A stretch of 64,000 nt of DNA from Fontisubflavum oceani (GTDB taxonomy: Bacteria > Pseudomonadota > Alphaproteobacteria > Rhodobacterales > Rhodobacteraceae), in the NCBI RefSeq assembly GCF_030407165.1, contig NZ_CP129111.1:1364001-1428000 (forward strand), read 5' to 3'. The notes beneath the pieces are model-generated. The model ran no database searches. It was not told the DNA's origin and saw nothing but the letters and a program-made list of their open reading frames with translations. The position numbers were made by a program, and so were the translations under genes. Positions 17,572 to 25,945 of the stretch are shown here, piece after piece; within the stretch, counting starts at the first letter, position 1, and the number at the start of each line of letters is the position of its first letter.

Positions 17572-18495
17572 ATGATCGACCCCGACCCCACCCGTTCTGA
17601 CAGTGCCGCGCCCACCGGCGAGGATGGCACCCGGGTCGTTTTCGTCTCCGGCCCTTCGGGGGCGGGGCGTTCGACGGCGATTCGTGCCCTGGAGGATTTA
17701 GGCTTTGAAGCGATCGATAATCTGCCGCTCAGCTTGCTGCCCCGGCTTCTCGAAGGCCCGCCGATCACCCGTCCCCTGGCGTTGGGAACGGATACACGCA
17801 ACCGTGATTACAGCGCCCAAGCTTTGATTGCGGCGGTTGACCGCCTCTCTTCCGACCCAGATATCCTCGCCGATTTGGTCTATCTCGACTGCGCAGCGGA
17901 TGTGCTCGAGCGCCGATATTCCGAGACTCGCCGTCGCCACCCTTTGGCGCCCGAAGATCAGCCGATGCTGGGGATTGCGCTGGAGCAAGACCTCCTGGCC
18001 CCGGTACGCGCTCGCGCGGGCATCTTGATCGACACCTCCGAGATGACACCCCATGACCTCAGGGCGGAGATTAACCGCTGGTTCACGGCAGGCGGCCAGC
18101 AAAACCTAGCGCTTTCGGTGCAATCCTTTTCCTACAAGCGCGGTCTGCCGACCGGGGCGGACCTGGTGTTTGATTGCCGCTTTCTGCGCAATCCGTATTG
18201 GGAAGACCGCCTGCGCGTGCTTGATGGTCGCGATCCGGCAGTGGCCGGGTATATCGCCGAGGATCCCCGCTTTCCGGCTTTCGCCGCCCAGGTGACGCAA
18301 CTGATCGAAACCCTGCTTCCCGCCTATCGCGAAGAGGGCAAGAGCCATCTCACGGTTGCGTTCGGCTGTACCGGCGGGCAACACCGATCCGTCGCAATGG
18401 CCGAAAATCTGAGCGCCCATCTTGCGCGCGCCGGGTGGCAGGTGTCTAAAAGACATCGGGAATTGGAGAGGCGAGGCGTGGTTCAAACGCCATGA
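17572..18495 (+). CDS. rapZ: RNase adapter protein RapZ (nucleotide-binding)
   Basis: Member of the RapZ/YvcJ family; in enterobacteria it is an RNase E adapter that directs degradation of the small RNA GlmZ. The 307-residue protein has Walker A GPSGAGRST near residue 30, DNLPLSLLP near residue 50, LDCAADVLERRYSETRRRHPL near residue 105 and the C-terminal FGCTGGQHRSVAMAE signature near residue 262. About 18 extra N-terminal residues precede the P-loop strand. The setting beside hprK and PTS components is the usual alphaproteobacterial one. The RNA partner here is unknown. Confidence 0.95.
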   Translation: MIDPDPTRSDSAAPTGEDGTRVVFVSGPSGAGRSTAIRALEDLGFEAIDNLPLSLLPRLLEGPPITRPLALGTDTRNRDYSAQALIAAVDRLSSDPDILADLVYLDCAADVLERRYSETRRRHPLAPEDQPMLGIALEQDLLAPVRARAGILIDTSEMTPHDLRAEINRWFTAGGQQNLALSVQSFSYKRGLPTGADLVFDCRFLRNPYWEDRLRVLDGRDPAVAGYIAEDPRFPAFAAQVTQLIETLLPAYREEGKSHLTVAFGCTGGQHRSVAMAENLSAHLARAGWQVSKRHRELERRGVVQTP

Positions 18496-18511
18496 GCCGG
18501 GAAGAGCACAG

Positions 18512-18904
18512 TTGATCGGTATCGTTATCGTCGCACATGGGGGCCTGGCACGGGAGCTGATGAAAGCGACCGAGCATGTGGTGGGCCAACAGCCGGAGAT
18601 GATCGCGATCCCCATCGGGGCCGATGACGACCGCGCCAGTCGCACGCGCGAGATTTGTGACGCCGCCGATCAGGTCGATACCGGAGACGGTGTCGTCGTG
18701 GTGACCGACATGTATGGCGGTTCCCCCTCGAACCTGTCGCTCAGGGCGTGCCGCCCGCAGAACCGCAAAATCCTGACCGGCGTCAATCTGCCCATGCTGA
18801 TAAAGCTGGCCAAATCCCGTCATCTACCGGTAGAGCTTGCCGTCAGTCGCGCGGCGGAGGCCGGTCGGCGCTATATTGACAGCTTCGACGGAGCGCCGGA
18901 ATGA
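18512..18904 (+). CDS. PTS system EIIA component, mannose family (regulatory)
   Basis: A 130-residue EIIA-Man domain protein that accepts phosphate from HPr. The active-site histidine is in IVIVAHGGLARELMKA near residue 9. The middle carries the VVVVTDMYGGSPSNLSL motif and the NLPMLIKL helix typical of the fold. The start is proposed as TTG at 18512, with GGGAAGAG just upstream, because it begins the first beta strand (LIGIVIVAHGG); no ATG fits. No sugar-specific EIIB/EIIC gene is seen in the window, so the chain looks regulatory rather than transporting. The stop overlaps the HPr start (ATGA). Confidence 0.9.
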   Translation: MIGIVIVAHGGLARELMKATEHVVGQQPEMIAIPIGADDDRASRTREICDAADQVDTGDGVVVVTDMYGGSPSNLSLRACRPQNRKILTGVNLPMLIKLAKSRHLPVELAVSRAAEAGRRYIDSFDGAPE

Positions 18905-19182
18905 CAGCAGAACCCGTGATCCGTGATCTGGAGATCGTGAATGTTAAAGGCTTACATGCCCGGGCTTCCGCCAAATTTGTTGAGGTGGTAGAAGACTTTG
19001 ATGCTCAAGCGACAGTGCGGCGCGATGGGCTAAGTGCCGCCGGAGATTCGATTATGGGGCTTTTAATGTTGGCAGCTTCGCTTGGAACCTCTATTGAGGT
19101 CGAGACATCTGGCACGGATGCAGAAGCGTTGGCTGATGCGTTGGAGGCTCTGGTGGCCGACAAGTTTGGCGAAGGCAACTGA
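18901..19182 (+). CDS. ptsH: Phosphocarrier protein HPr
   Basis: A 93-residue HPr that relays phosphate from EI to EIIA. The catalytic histidine is in VNVKGLHARASAKF (residue 20), and the regulatory serine site is in AAGDSIMGLLMLAAS (residue 51), the target of HPr kinase encoded two genes upstream. Presence of both sites with HprK suggests a nitrogen/carbon signalling PTS of the kind known in Rhizobiales and Rhodobacterales. Enzyme I is not in the window. It overlaps the EIIA gene by four bases. Confidence 0.95.
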   Translation: MTAEPVIRDLEIVNVKGLHARASAKFVEVVEDFDAQATVRRDGLSAAGDSIMGLLMLAASLGTSIEVETSGTDAEALADALEALVADKFGEGN

Positions 19183-19218
19183 CCCCGTGTCGAGGGTAGC
19201 CCGAGGGGACAGGGTGCG

Positions 19219-20115
19219 TTGACGGATATCACCACGCCCAGTGTGAAACCTAGAAACCGACCTGTGGATCGGCAATCGCCTGCTATGTATGACCGGCGTA
19301 GCCTGACCTATGCCAACAGTTTCGACACGGTCTGGACGCAGCACACGATCAAAGCCATCGAATGGATGACGGGCAAAATCCCGATCATCCGTCGGGTGCG
19401 GCAGTTCGAACGCCAAGGCGCCCCGGTTGGGCAGGCGTTTTGGCCCGCAACAATGAAAGCCATGGGCATCGATCTGCAAACCCCGCAGGCGCAGCTTGAC
19501 CACATTCCAACCGATGGCCCTGTCGTGTTTGTCGCCAATCACCCGCACGGGTTGGTTGATGGGATGATTTTGGCCGATTTGATTGGCCGCCGCCGGACGG
19601 ATTACCGCATTCTCAGCCGGTCGATCCTGACCGGGATCGACGAAAGCGCGGCCAGCTATATGATTGCGGTGCCGTTCCCGCACGAGCCCGAAGCACAGAG
19701 CAAAATGATCGAAATGCGTGGCCGCGCCATGGATCATCTGGCGCAAAACGGACTCATTGCACTGTTCCCATCCGGCGTCGTGGCGACATCCGAGACGATG
19801 TTTGGCCCGGCGATTGAGGCGGAGTGGAATGTATTCACTGCCAAGATGATCCGGAAATCCGGCGCGACCATCGTGCCGTGCTTCTTTCAGGGAGCAAACT
19901 CCCGCTGGTATCAGATAGCCAATCGGATCTCGCCGGTGTTGCGCCAGGGCTTGCTGATCCACGAGGTGGTGCATTCGTTCGACAAGCCGCAAGCGCCAAT
20001 CATTGGCAGACCGCTCACGCCTAAGGATTGGGAGCCGCGTATTGGCAACCCGCGGCAATTTATGGCCTGGTTGCGCGAACACACTCTGTCTCTGAAAGAC
20101 AATCCCGACGCCTGA
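19219..20115 (+). CDS. Lysophospholipid acyltransferase family protein
   Basis: A 298-residue PlsC-like acyltransferase. The catalytic motif appears as VANHPHGLVDG near residue 109 (a variant of NHxxxxD), followed by a substrate-binding region with LIALFPSGVVATS near residue 180 and IVPCFFQGANS near residue 218. There is no clear transmembrane helix, so it may be membrane-associated. TTG at 19219 is the proposed start, preceded by GAGGGGA; an ATG at 19285 is an alternative that would lose 22 residues. It could act in phospholipid or ornithine-lipid synthesis; the acceptor is unknown. Confidence 0.85.
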   Translation: MTDITTPSVKPRNRPVDRQSPAMYDRRSLTYANSFDTVWTQHTIKAIEWMTGKIPIIRRVRQFERQGAPVGQAFWPATMKAMGIDLQTPQAQLDHIPTDGPVVFVANHPHGLVDGMILADLIGRRRTDYRILSRSILTGIDESAASYMIAVPFPHEPEAQSKMIEMRGRAMDHLAQNGLIALFPSGVVATSETMFGPAIEAEWNVFTAKMIRKSGATIVPCFFQGANSRWYQIANRISPVLRQGLLIHEVVHSFDKPQAPIIGRPLTPKDWEPRIGNPRQFMAWLREHTLSLKDNPDA

Positions 20116-20151
20116 CATTAAGGATCGTGCAGGTGTCTTTCGTCGAAACGC

Positions 20152-21027
20152 TCAGCGTGTCGGCACAGGGGTGTCACCGCGATAATCGTAGAACCCACGC
20201 TCGGTCTTACGTCCAAGCCAACCGGCTTCGACATATTTCGTGAGCAGGGGGCAGGGCCGATACTTCGTATCCGCCAGCCCGTCATGCAGCACATTCATGA
20301 TCGCCAGGCAGGTGTCGAGCCCGATAAAATCCGCCAATTCCAGCGGCCCCATAGGATGGTTTGCGCCCAGTTTCATGGAACTGTCGATGGATTGAACCGA
20401 TCCGACCCCCTCATAAAGCGTATAGACCGCCTCGTTGATCATCGGCATCAAGATGCGATTGACGATGAAGGCGGGGAAGTCTTCGGCGGTCGCAGCCGTT
20501 TTGCCAAGCTTATCAACCACTGCTTTGCAGGCTTTGAACGTCTCTTCATCGGTGGCGATCCCGCGGATCAACTCCACCAGTTGCATTACCGGCACCGGGT
20601 TCATGAAATGGAATCCCATGAATTTCTCGGGCCGGTCGGTCCGGCTGGCCAGACGCGTGATTGAGATCGAAGACGTGTTCGAAGTCAGAATTGTATCTGG
20701 CTTCAGATGCGGCAGCAGGTCTTCAAAAATGGCCTGTTTGACGGTCTCACGTTCGGTTGCGGCCTCGATGATCAAATCCGACGGACCCAACTCCTTGAGA
20801 ACAAGGGTCGTCGAAATCCGTTCCATCGCGGCGGCCTTGTCGTCAGCGCTGATCTTTTCACGGCTCACCTGCCGATCAAGATTGCGGTCGACCAGGGCCA
20901 CAGCCTTATCCAGCATATCTTGGGAAATATCATTCAGAACAACGTCATAGCCTGCAAGCGCACAGACATGGGCGATGCCGTTGCCCATCTGCCCCGCGCC
21001 CACAATTCCGATCTTCTGAATATCCAT
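20152..21027 (-). CDS. 3-hydroxybutyryl-CoA dehydrogenase
   Basis: NAD(P)-dependent oxidoreductase interconverting 3-hydroxybutyryl-CoA and acetoacetyl-CoA. The 291-residue length is typical. The N-terminal Rossmann motif is IGIVGAGQMGNGIAH, the catalytic histidine is in GFHFMNPVPVMQLVE near residue 140, and the C-terminal domain has NRILMPMINEA and NHPMGPLELADFIGLD. The ATG at 21027 is chosen for AGGA eight bases upstream and the family start; the frame is open to 21090. The downstream order in transcription away from etfBA is common in Rhodobacteraceae (names hbdA or paaH are used). Confidence 0.93.
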   Translation of the reverse strand: MDIQKIGIVGAGQMGNGIAHVCALAGYDVVLNDISQDMLDKAVALVDRNLDRQVSREKISADDKAAAMERISTTLVLKELGPSDLIIEAATERETVKQAIFEDLLPHLKPDTILTSNTSSISITRLASRTDRPEKFMGFHFMNPVPVMQLVELIRGIATDEETFKACKAVVDKLGKTAATAEDFPAFIVNRILMPMINEAVYTLYEGVGSVQSIDSSMKLGANHPMGPLELADFIGLDTCLAIMNVLHDGLADTKYRPCPLLTKYVEAGWLGRKTERGFYDYRGDTPVPTR

Positions 21028-21503
21028 GCTCGGCATCCTTTTGCGCCCGATTTCCGCCGCACCATAGGCCTCGCCAAGCCTCGCACACAAGGCCCAAGAG
21101 GCGCGGCAAATTCAGCGATAGACGAGGTTGTGGTGAACTCTGAAATCTAGCGCCTCGCGTGTGTGCAAAGCTTTGATTTGCACCGAACTTGGGGCCGCCA
21201 TCCCGAAGGTGACTGTGACATTCGTGATCTGAGAGCCGATCCGCTGTCTGTGACTCATGAGACGCTAGAAGACATGGTCTCTGTCGGGTTGTCGTTAAGC
21301 ATTTTGGCCACTGGCAAGGCCGAGCATAAGACCCCAACGCCTGGCAAGGTCTTTAGGTGGAAGGCGGTGGCGCGGCTCTTGCGGAGGCGACAAGCCGATG
21401 AGCAAATGGCGAAATGTCTTGCACAATTTGGTAGAGCAAAACTCCAATTAAAAAAGGCCCGCCGAGATATCAGCGGGCCTTCGCAATAAATGATTTGCAG
21501 CGC
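21028..21503. other. 476-base intergenic region without a convincing gene
   Basis: Between etfA and the 3-hydroxybutyryl-CoA dehydrogenase gene. It must hold the promoter of the latter (upstream of 21027 on the minus strand) and holds the etfA terminator at its right end. A small inverted repeat GTGCAAA/TTTGCAC lies near 21161-21182. Open frames of about 100 codons on both strands have no recognisable features, and one runs through the terminator, so I do not call them genes. Confidence 0.6.
21450..21480 (-). terminator. Rho-independent terminator of etfBA
   Basis: AGGCCCGC (21455-21462) pairs with GCGGGCCT (21473-21480) around a 10-base loop. Read on the minus strand the stem is followed by six T residues (21455-21450). 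It lies 24 bases after the etfA stop codon. Confidence 0.85.
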
Positions 21504-22433
21504 TTAGCCGAGTTTTTCGGTCAGTTCTGGCACCGCATCGAACAGGTCCGCGACGAGGCCGTAATCGGCGACCTGGAAGATCGGTGCCTCTTCGTCTTTG
21601 TTGATCGCGACGATGACCTTACTGTCTTTCATGCCCGCGAGGTGCTGGATCGCCCCCGAGATGCCGACCGCGATGTAAAGCTCGGGCGCCACGACCTTAC
21701 CGGTCTGGCCAACCTGCCAATCGTTCGGTGCATAGCCCGAATCGACCGCCGCGCGAGACGCGCCAACCGCCGCGCCAAGTTTGTCGGCCAAGCCTTCGAT
21801 GATCGCAAACTGCTCTTCCGAGCCAACGCCGCGCCCGCCGGAGACAACAATCCCTGCCGAGGTCAACTCGGGCCGGTCGCTTTCGGCCACTTTGTCCTCA
21901 ACCCAGGATGACAGGCCCGGATCACCGGCCGCGCCGATCATCTCGACCGCCGCGCTGCCACCAGTGGCAGCGGCATCGAAGGTCGAGGTCCGGAAAGTCA
22001 CTACCTTGGTCGCATCCGAGGATTTCACCGTCTGGATCGCATTGCCGGCATAGATCGGGCGTTCAAAGGTGTCCGCATCCACCACGGCGGTGGCATCCGA
22101 GATCACCATCACATCAAGCAGCGCGGCGACACGCGGCATGATGTTTTTCGCATCCGTCGTCGCCGGCGCGGTGATGTGGCTGTAATCGCCGGCAAGGCTC
22201 ACCATCAGGTCCGCAACCGGCTCGGCCAGGCGGTGGCCATAAAGCGCATCTTCGGCGCAAAGCACTTTGGAGACGCCTGCAATCGTCGCCGCTTCATCAG
22301 CGGCAGCTTTCGCCGAGGCGCCCACGCAAAGCAGCGTCACATCGCCCAATGCCGCCGCAGCGGTCACGGCTTTCGCGGTGGCATCCATCGCCAGCGCGCC
22401 ATCGGTCACTTCTGCAAGAACCAGAACAGCCAT
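21504..22433 (-). CDS. etfA: Electron transfer flavoprotein alpha subunit
   Basis: The FAD-carrying subunit of ETF, which passes electrons from acyl-CoA dehydrogenases, such as the methylsuccinyl-CoA dehydrogenase in this window, to ETF-quinone oxidoreductase. The 309-residue length is standard. The C-terminal FAD domain shows VVSGGRGVGSEEQF near residue 198, VGASRAAVDSGY, QVGQTGKVVAPELYIA and the final GISGAIQHLAGM / NKDEEAPIF signature. Its start overlaps the etfB stop (TGATG), so the pair is coupled. A strong terminator follows. Confidence 0.97.
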   Translation of the reverse strand: MAVLVLAEVTDGALAMDATAKAVTAAAALGDVTLLCVGASAKAAADEAATIAGVSKVLCAEDALYGHRLAEPVADLMVSLAGDYSHITAPATTDAKNIMPRVAALLDVMVISDATAVVDADTFERPIYAGNAIQTVKSSDATKVVTFRTSTFDAAATGGSAAVEMIGAAGDPGLSSWVEDKVAESDRPELTSAGIVVSGGRGVGSEEQFAIIEGLADKLGAAVGASRAAVDSGYAPNDWQVGQTGKVVAPELYIAVGISGAIQHLAGMKDSKVIVAINKDEEAPIFQVADYGLVADLFDAVPELTEKLG

Positions 22434-23194
22434 CAGATCACCCCCGCTTCGTCTTTGAGTTTCGTCAGCAGCTCATCGACCGAGCCGACCATGACACCAG
22501 CCTTGCGGCTTTCCGGCTCGGCGGTTTTCAGAACCTCAAGGCGCGGCGTGACATCGACGCCGTAATCGGCGGCGGTCTTCTCATCCAGCGGCTTTTTCTT
22601 CGCCTTCATGATGTTCGGCAGGCTGGCATAACGCGGCTCGTTCAGGCGCAGATCGACGGTGACGATGGCGGGCATCTTCACCTCGATGGTCTGTAAACCG
22701 CCATCAACCTCGCGGGTGACCTTGGCGCTGTCGCCTTCGATCTCAACGCCCGAAGCGAAGGTTGCCTGCGCCCAACCGGTCAGCGCGCCCAGCATCTGGC
22801 CGGTGGCGTTCATATCGTTGTCGATCGCCTGTTTGCCCGCAAGCACGAGGCCCGGCTGCTCTTCGTCGATCACGGCTTTCAGGATCTTGGCGACGGCCAG
22901 CGGCTCGATATCCTGGTGCACATCCTCGGCGGCGACGACCAAAATCGCCCGATCTGCACCCATGGCCAGCGCTGTGCGCAGTGTCTCTTGCGCCTGTTTC
23001 ACCCCGATCGAAACCGCGATGACTTCTTCGGCCTTGCCCGCTTCTTTCAGACGGATGGCCTCTTCGACAGCGATCTCATCAAACGGGTTCATCGACATTT
23101 TAACGTTGGCGAGATCGACACCGGACCCGTCCGCTTTCACCCGGACCTTCACGTTATAGTCAATCACGCGCTTAACAGGCACCAACACCTTCAT
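22433..23194 (-). CDS. etfB: Electron transfer flavoprotein beta subunit
   Basis: The AMP-binding partner of EtfA in the ETF heterodimer. The 253-residue protein starts MKVLVPVKRVIDYNVKVRV and carries the NPFDEIAVEEAIRLKE signature, the recognition-loop region with NEPRYASLPNIMKAKKKPL near residue 190, and an AIDNDMNATGQM segment. The ATG at 23194 is chosen as the family start; seven upstream codons are also open. First gene of the minus-strand etfBA operon. Confidence 0.97.
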   Translation of the reverse strand: MKVLVPVKRVIDYNVKVRVKADGSGVDLANVKMSMNPFDEIAVEEAIRLKEAGKAEEVIAVSIGVKQAQETLRTALAMGADRAILVVAAEDVHQDIEPLAVAKILKAVIDEEQPGLVLAGKQAIDNDMNATGQMLGALTGWAQATFASGVEIEGDSAKVTREVDGGLQTIEVKMPAIVTVDLRLNEPRYASLPNIMKAKKKPLDEKTAADYGVDVTPRLEVLKTAEPESRKAGVMVGSVDELLTKLKDEAGVI

Positions 23195-23344
23195 ATGCAC
23201 GTCACTCCTATTCATGGCCTAAGCGGGATCGCCCAGACACGCCTCCATTCCCGAGGTGTGTTATCGTTCTTATAGCGATGAAAACAGTCCAAAATCGACG
23301 CAGGCGGGCCAACCGACGCCGCGTTACGTGGTTCGTGCGTTACG

Positions 23345-24003
23345 TCAAGCGCCCGAAGCGTGGACCAACTCGACCAAAACGGCGGCGTAAATCACACCTG
23401 TCGCGACCAGCACAAAGACATGCCAGATCGTGTTGTGGAACGGCAGCCCTTCCCAAACATGGAAGATCACACCGGCGGAATAGGTCGCGCCGCCGATGAC
23501 AAGCAGGATCAGCCCCGCCTGGCTCAACCCGTCCAGGGCCGAGCCGCCCAGGGCGACCCCGGCCCATCCAAGGCCCAGATAAAGGATCAGCGTCAGGATG
23601 CGCGGATGCCGGGTGCTGAAAATGATGATCGAGGCTCCTGTTAGCGCCACGCCCCAAATCAGAGCCAGGAACCAGCCCGCATGCGGCCCGACCAGGGCGA
23701 TGACCGGCGTATAGGTGCCCGCGATTTTCAGATAGATCGCCGACTGATCGATCCGGCGCAGCCGATCTTGCCATTCCGGGGTCAGGATCATGTTGTAGAG
23801 CGCCGAGCAGGAAAGCATCGCGATCAGGCAGATCGTATAGATCGTCGTGGCCGTGATGATCGTTGCGTCGCCGATCCACACCGCTGCCAGGGTGATCATC
23901 ACCGGGCCCGCAATCATCGCCGCCGAAATGCCCGAGACATGCACAACCGCATCCGAAATATACTCGGCGCGGGATAAGCAGATGGGTCGCGGCGTGGCAG
24001 CAT
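23345..24003 (-). CDS. Hemolysin III family membrane protein (apparent frameshift near the N-terminus)
   Basis: A seven-helix membrane protein of the HlyIII/PAQR-like family: the conserved Ser/His residues are in AMLSCSALYNM, near residue 70, and FHVWEGLPFHNTIWHVFVL at the C-terminus. The frame containing these has no start codon before codon 20 or so, but an ATG at 24003 with a perfect GGAGG site opens a frame reading MLPRRDPSAY. One base missing at about 23974-23977 joins it to the family N-terminus SRAEYISDAVVHVSG, giving 219 residues, the usual size. Function is uncertain; homologues are called hemolysins on weak grounds. Confidence 0.82.
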
Positions 24004-24182
24004 GAAACCTCCGATGCGAGTCCTGTTCAGCCTAGCGGAGAAAACTTAACCGTCAATTGACCATATGGGGTGGTTTGGGGATGTGCCCAAATCTGACGCA
24101 GGGGCAGGTGCGGGAGATGCGCCTACGGCTTCCGCTTGGGTGCTCCGCCCTTTGCGTCCCCCAGGGCTCCACCCTTCCAGGT

Positions 24183-24209
24183 GCCGAAGGCTCCAGTGGA
24201 GCCTTCGGC
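24183..24209 (-). terminator. Hairpin after the adenosyltransferase gene
   Basis: GCCGAAGGCTCC and GGAGCCTTCGGC (24183-24194, 24198-24209) form a perfect 12-base-pair stem with a three-base loop, five bases beyond the minus-strand stop codon. There is no T run, so termination strength is uncertain; it may instead protect the 3' end. Confidence 0.5.
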
Positions 24210-24213
24210 GCTT

Positions 24214-24786
24214 TCAGCGGTTCGCACCTGGAACCCACAAGACATCATCCTTTCCGTCGTTATTGGCGATCCGGCCCGCCACGAAGAACCAATCACTTAA
24301 CCGGTTGAGGTATTTCACCCCCTCCGGGTTCACCGATTCCATCGTCGCCAGTTCCACGCTCATCCGCTCGGCCCGCCGCGCCACGGTGCGGCACACATGC
24401 AGATGCGCGGCCAGTGCCGCGCCCCCGGGCAAGATAAAGCTGCGGAGCGGCGTGAGCTTGGCATTCATCCCATCGATCTCCGATTCCAGCCGCAAGACCT
24501 GGGCTTCAGTGATCCGAAGCGCCGGATACTCCCGCTCGCTGTCTTTCTCCATGCCAGGCGTGCAGAGATCGGCGCCGAGATCGAACAAATCGTTCTGAAT
24601 GGCGGCCAACATGCCGTCCATATCGCCCTCGGCCTGCAACCGCGCCATGCCAAGCGTCGCGTTCAACTCATCCACCGTACCATAGGCCGCGACCCGCATC
24701 GAATGTTTCGCCACTCGGCTGCCATCGCCCAAAGCGGTTTCGCCCGCATCGCCGGTTTTTGTGTAGATTTTGTTCAGAACGACCAT
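24214..24786 (-). CDS. Cob(I)yrinic acid a,c-diamide adenosyltransferase, PduO type
   Basis: ATP:cob(I)alamin adenosyltransferase that makes adenosylcobalamin. The 190-residue protein matches the PduO family: KIYTKTGDAGETALGDGSRV at the start, VDELNATLG near residue 40, FDLGADLCTP, and the ATP-binding RTVARRAER with LNRLSDWFFVAGR at the C-terminus. Adenosylcobalamin serves methylmalonyl-CoA and ethylmalonyl-CoA mutases of the ethylmalonyl-CoA pathway, which fits the mcd gene in this window. The small HIG1-type gene lies six bases upstream, so they are probably cotranscribed. Confidence 0.93.
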   Translation of the reverse strand: MVVLNKIYTKTGDAGETALGDGSRVAKHSMRVAAYGTVDELNATLGMARLQAEGDMDGMLAAIQNDLFDLGADLCTPGMEKDSEREYPALRITEAQVLRLESEIDGMNAKLTPLRSFILPGGAALAAHLHVCRTVARRAERMSVELATMESVNPEGVKYLNRLSDWFFVAGRIANNDGKDDVLWVPGANR

Positions 24787-24792
24787 CTTGGG

Positions 24793-25002
24793 TCAGCCTC
24801 CTGTCTGGCTGCGAAAGTAAACAAAGGCGAGGATCAACAGCACCGCCACGAATTGCGCGGCCAAGCGCCAGCGCATGAATTTGTTGGAGTTCTTGCGGCC
24901 ATATTCGCCGCCGATGCGGAACGAATTGATCCCCATCAGCAAAATGACCAGCACGCCGAGACAGGCAAGTGCCACAATAATGAAAAGCGGGTCCGACAGC
25001 AT
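24793..25002 (-). CDS. Small twin-transmembrane protein, HIG1 domain type
   Basis: A 69-residue protein with two membrane helices (about residues 5-25 and 47-64) joined by a basic loop containing GGEYGRKNSNKFMRWR. This two-helix layout and the loop match HIG1-domain proteins, which in mitochondria and some alphaproteobacteria associate with respiratory complexes. In Rhodobacteraceae it regularly precedes the PduO adenosyltransferase gene. A functional link between the two is not established. Confidence 0.85.
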   Translation of the reverse strand: MLSDPLFIIVALACLGVLVILLMGINSFRIGGEYGRKNSNKFMRWRLAAQFVAVLLILAFVYFRSQTGG

Positions 25003-25055
25003 GGCACGTCCTTCTTTGGTGGTGATGGGCGATCTAGCAGCCCGGTTCGGTTTGG

Positions 25056-25885
25056 CTAGGCTTTGGCGACCAACCAGTCGAAAATAGATTGTGGCAGGAT
25101 ACGCCGGGCGATCTCAACAATCCAAGTGGGGGTTGTGATGAAGTACCGCGCGCGCGGGCGGGGGCTTCCAGCGCGTGGATCAGTTTGGCGGTCACGGCGG
25201 GCGGGTCCAATTGGAACGGCGCCTTGCCGGTATCCTCATAAAGGTGGCGGATCAGTTGGGCCCGATAACGCTCCGCGACGGCGGAGTTTTCCCAATCGAT
25301 CCATTTCTCGAAACCGGGGATCGAGTTGATACGGAACTTCGAGGTGACGGGGCCGGTATTGAGGATCGAGACCCGGATATCAGTATCGCGCAGTTCCAGC
25401 CGCATTGTATCAGCCAATCCCTCCACTGCGTGTTTCGTCGCCGTATAAGCTCCACGCCAGCGCAGCGGCACGCGGCCAAGGGCGGAGGAATGTTGCACAA
25501 TTCGGCCATGCCCGCCCTGCGCTCGCATTACGGCCACCGCGCGAATGGTCAGGTCTTGCAGCCCGAAGACATTGGTCTCGAAAATCTCCCTCAGCGCGCC
25601 GGGCGGGACGTCTTCCATCGCGCCCGGTAGCCCATAGCCGGCATTGTTGAAAAGCGCATCTAGCGTGCCACCGGTCCGACGGAGCGCCTCATCCATACCG
25701 GCCGCGATGCTGTCTGGATCAGCCACATCCAGCAAGAAGCTCTCCAGCCCCTCCGCCTGCAGCCGCGCCACATCCTCGGGCTTGCGGCAGGTTGCGAACA
25801 CCCGCCAACCGCGCGCGTGCAGGGTGCGGGCGGCATCCTCTCCCAATCCGGAAGAGCAACCTGTGATCAGGATAGATTTTGCCAT
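25056..25885 (-). CDS. Short-chain dehydrogenase/reductase (apparent frameshift near the C-terminus)
   Basis: Classical SDR oxidoreductase. The NAD(P)-binding TGCSSGLGED is near residue 8, NNAGYG near residue 79, the catalytic Ser in HSSALG and YTATK with the Tyr and Lys near residue 150. The frame breaks at about residue 240: the run of five G at 25160-25164 appears to have lost one base. Adding it changes the tail to RARYFITTPTWIVEIARR..., the usual C-terminus of this subfamily, ending at 25056 with 276 residues. As given, translation would run to 25034 with an unrelated tail. Substrate unknown. Confidence 0.87.
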
Positions 25886-25945
25886 AGACCCCTCGCGCGC
25901 AATCGCACCCGATGCGTAGGCCAGGGGCGGCGTCAGGGCAATGGC

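Noticed and set aside
21163..21489. Open frame of 108 codons between etfA and the 3-hydroxybutyryl-CoA dehydrogenase gene
   Set aside because: No recognisable features, no good ribosome binding site, and it runs through the etfA terminator hairpin.
24057..24598. Plus-strand open frames opposite the hemolysin-III spacer and the adenosyltransferase gene
   Set aside because: They are shadows of the minus-strand gene and run through its hairpin; no homology seen.
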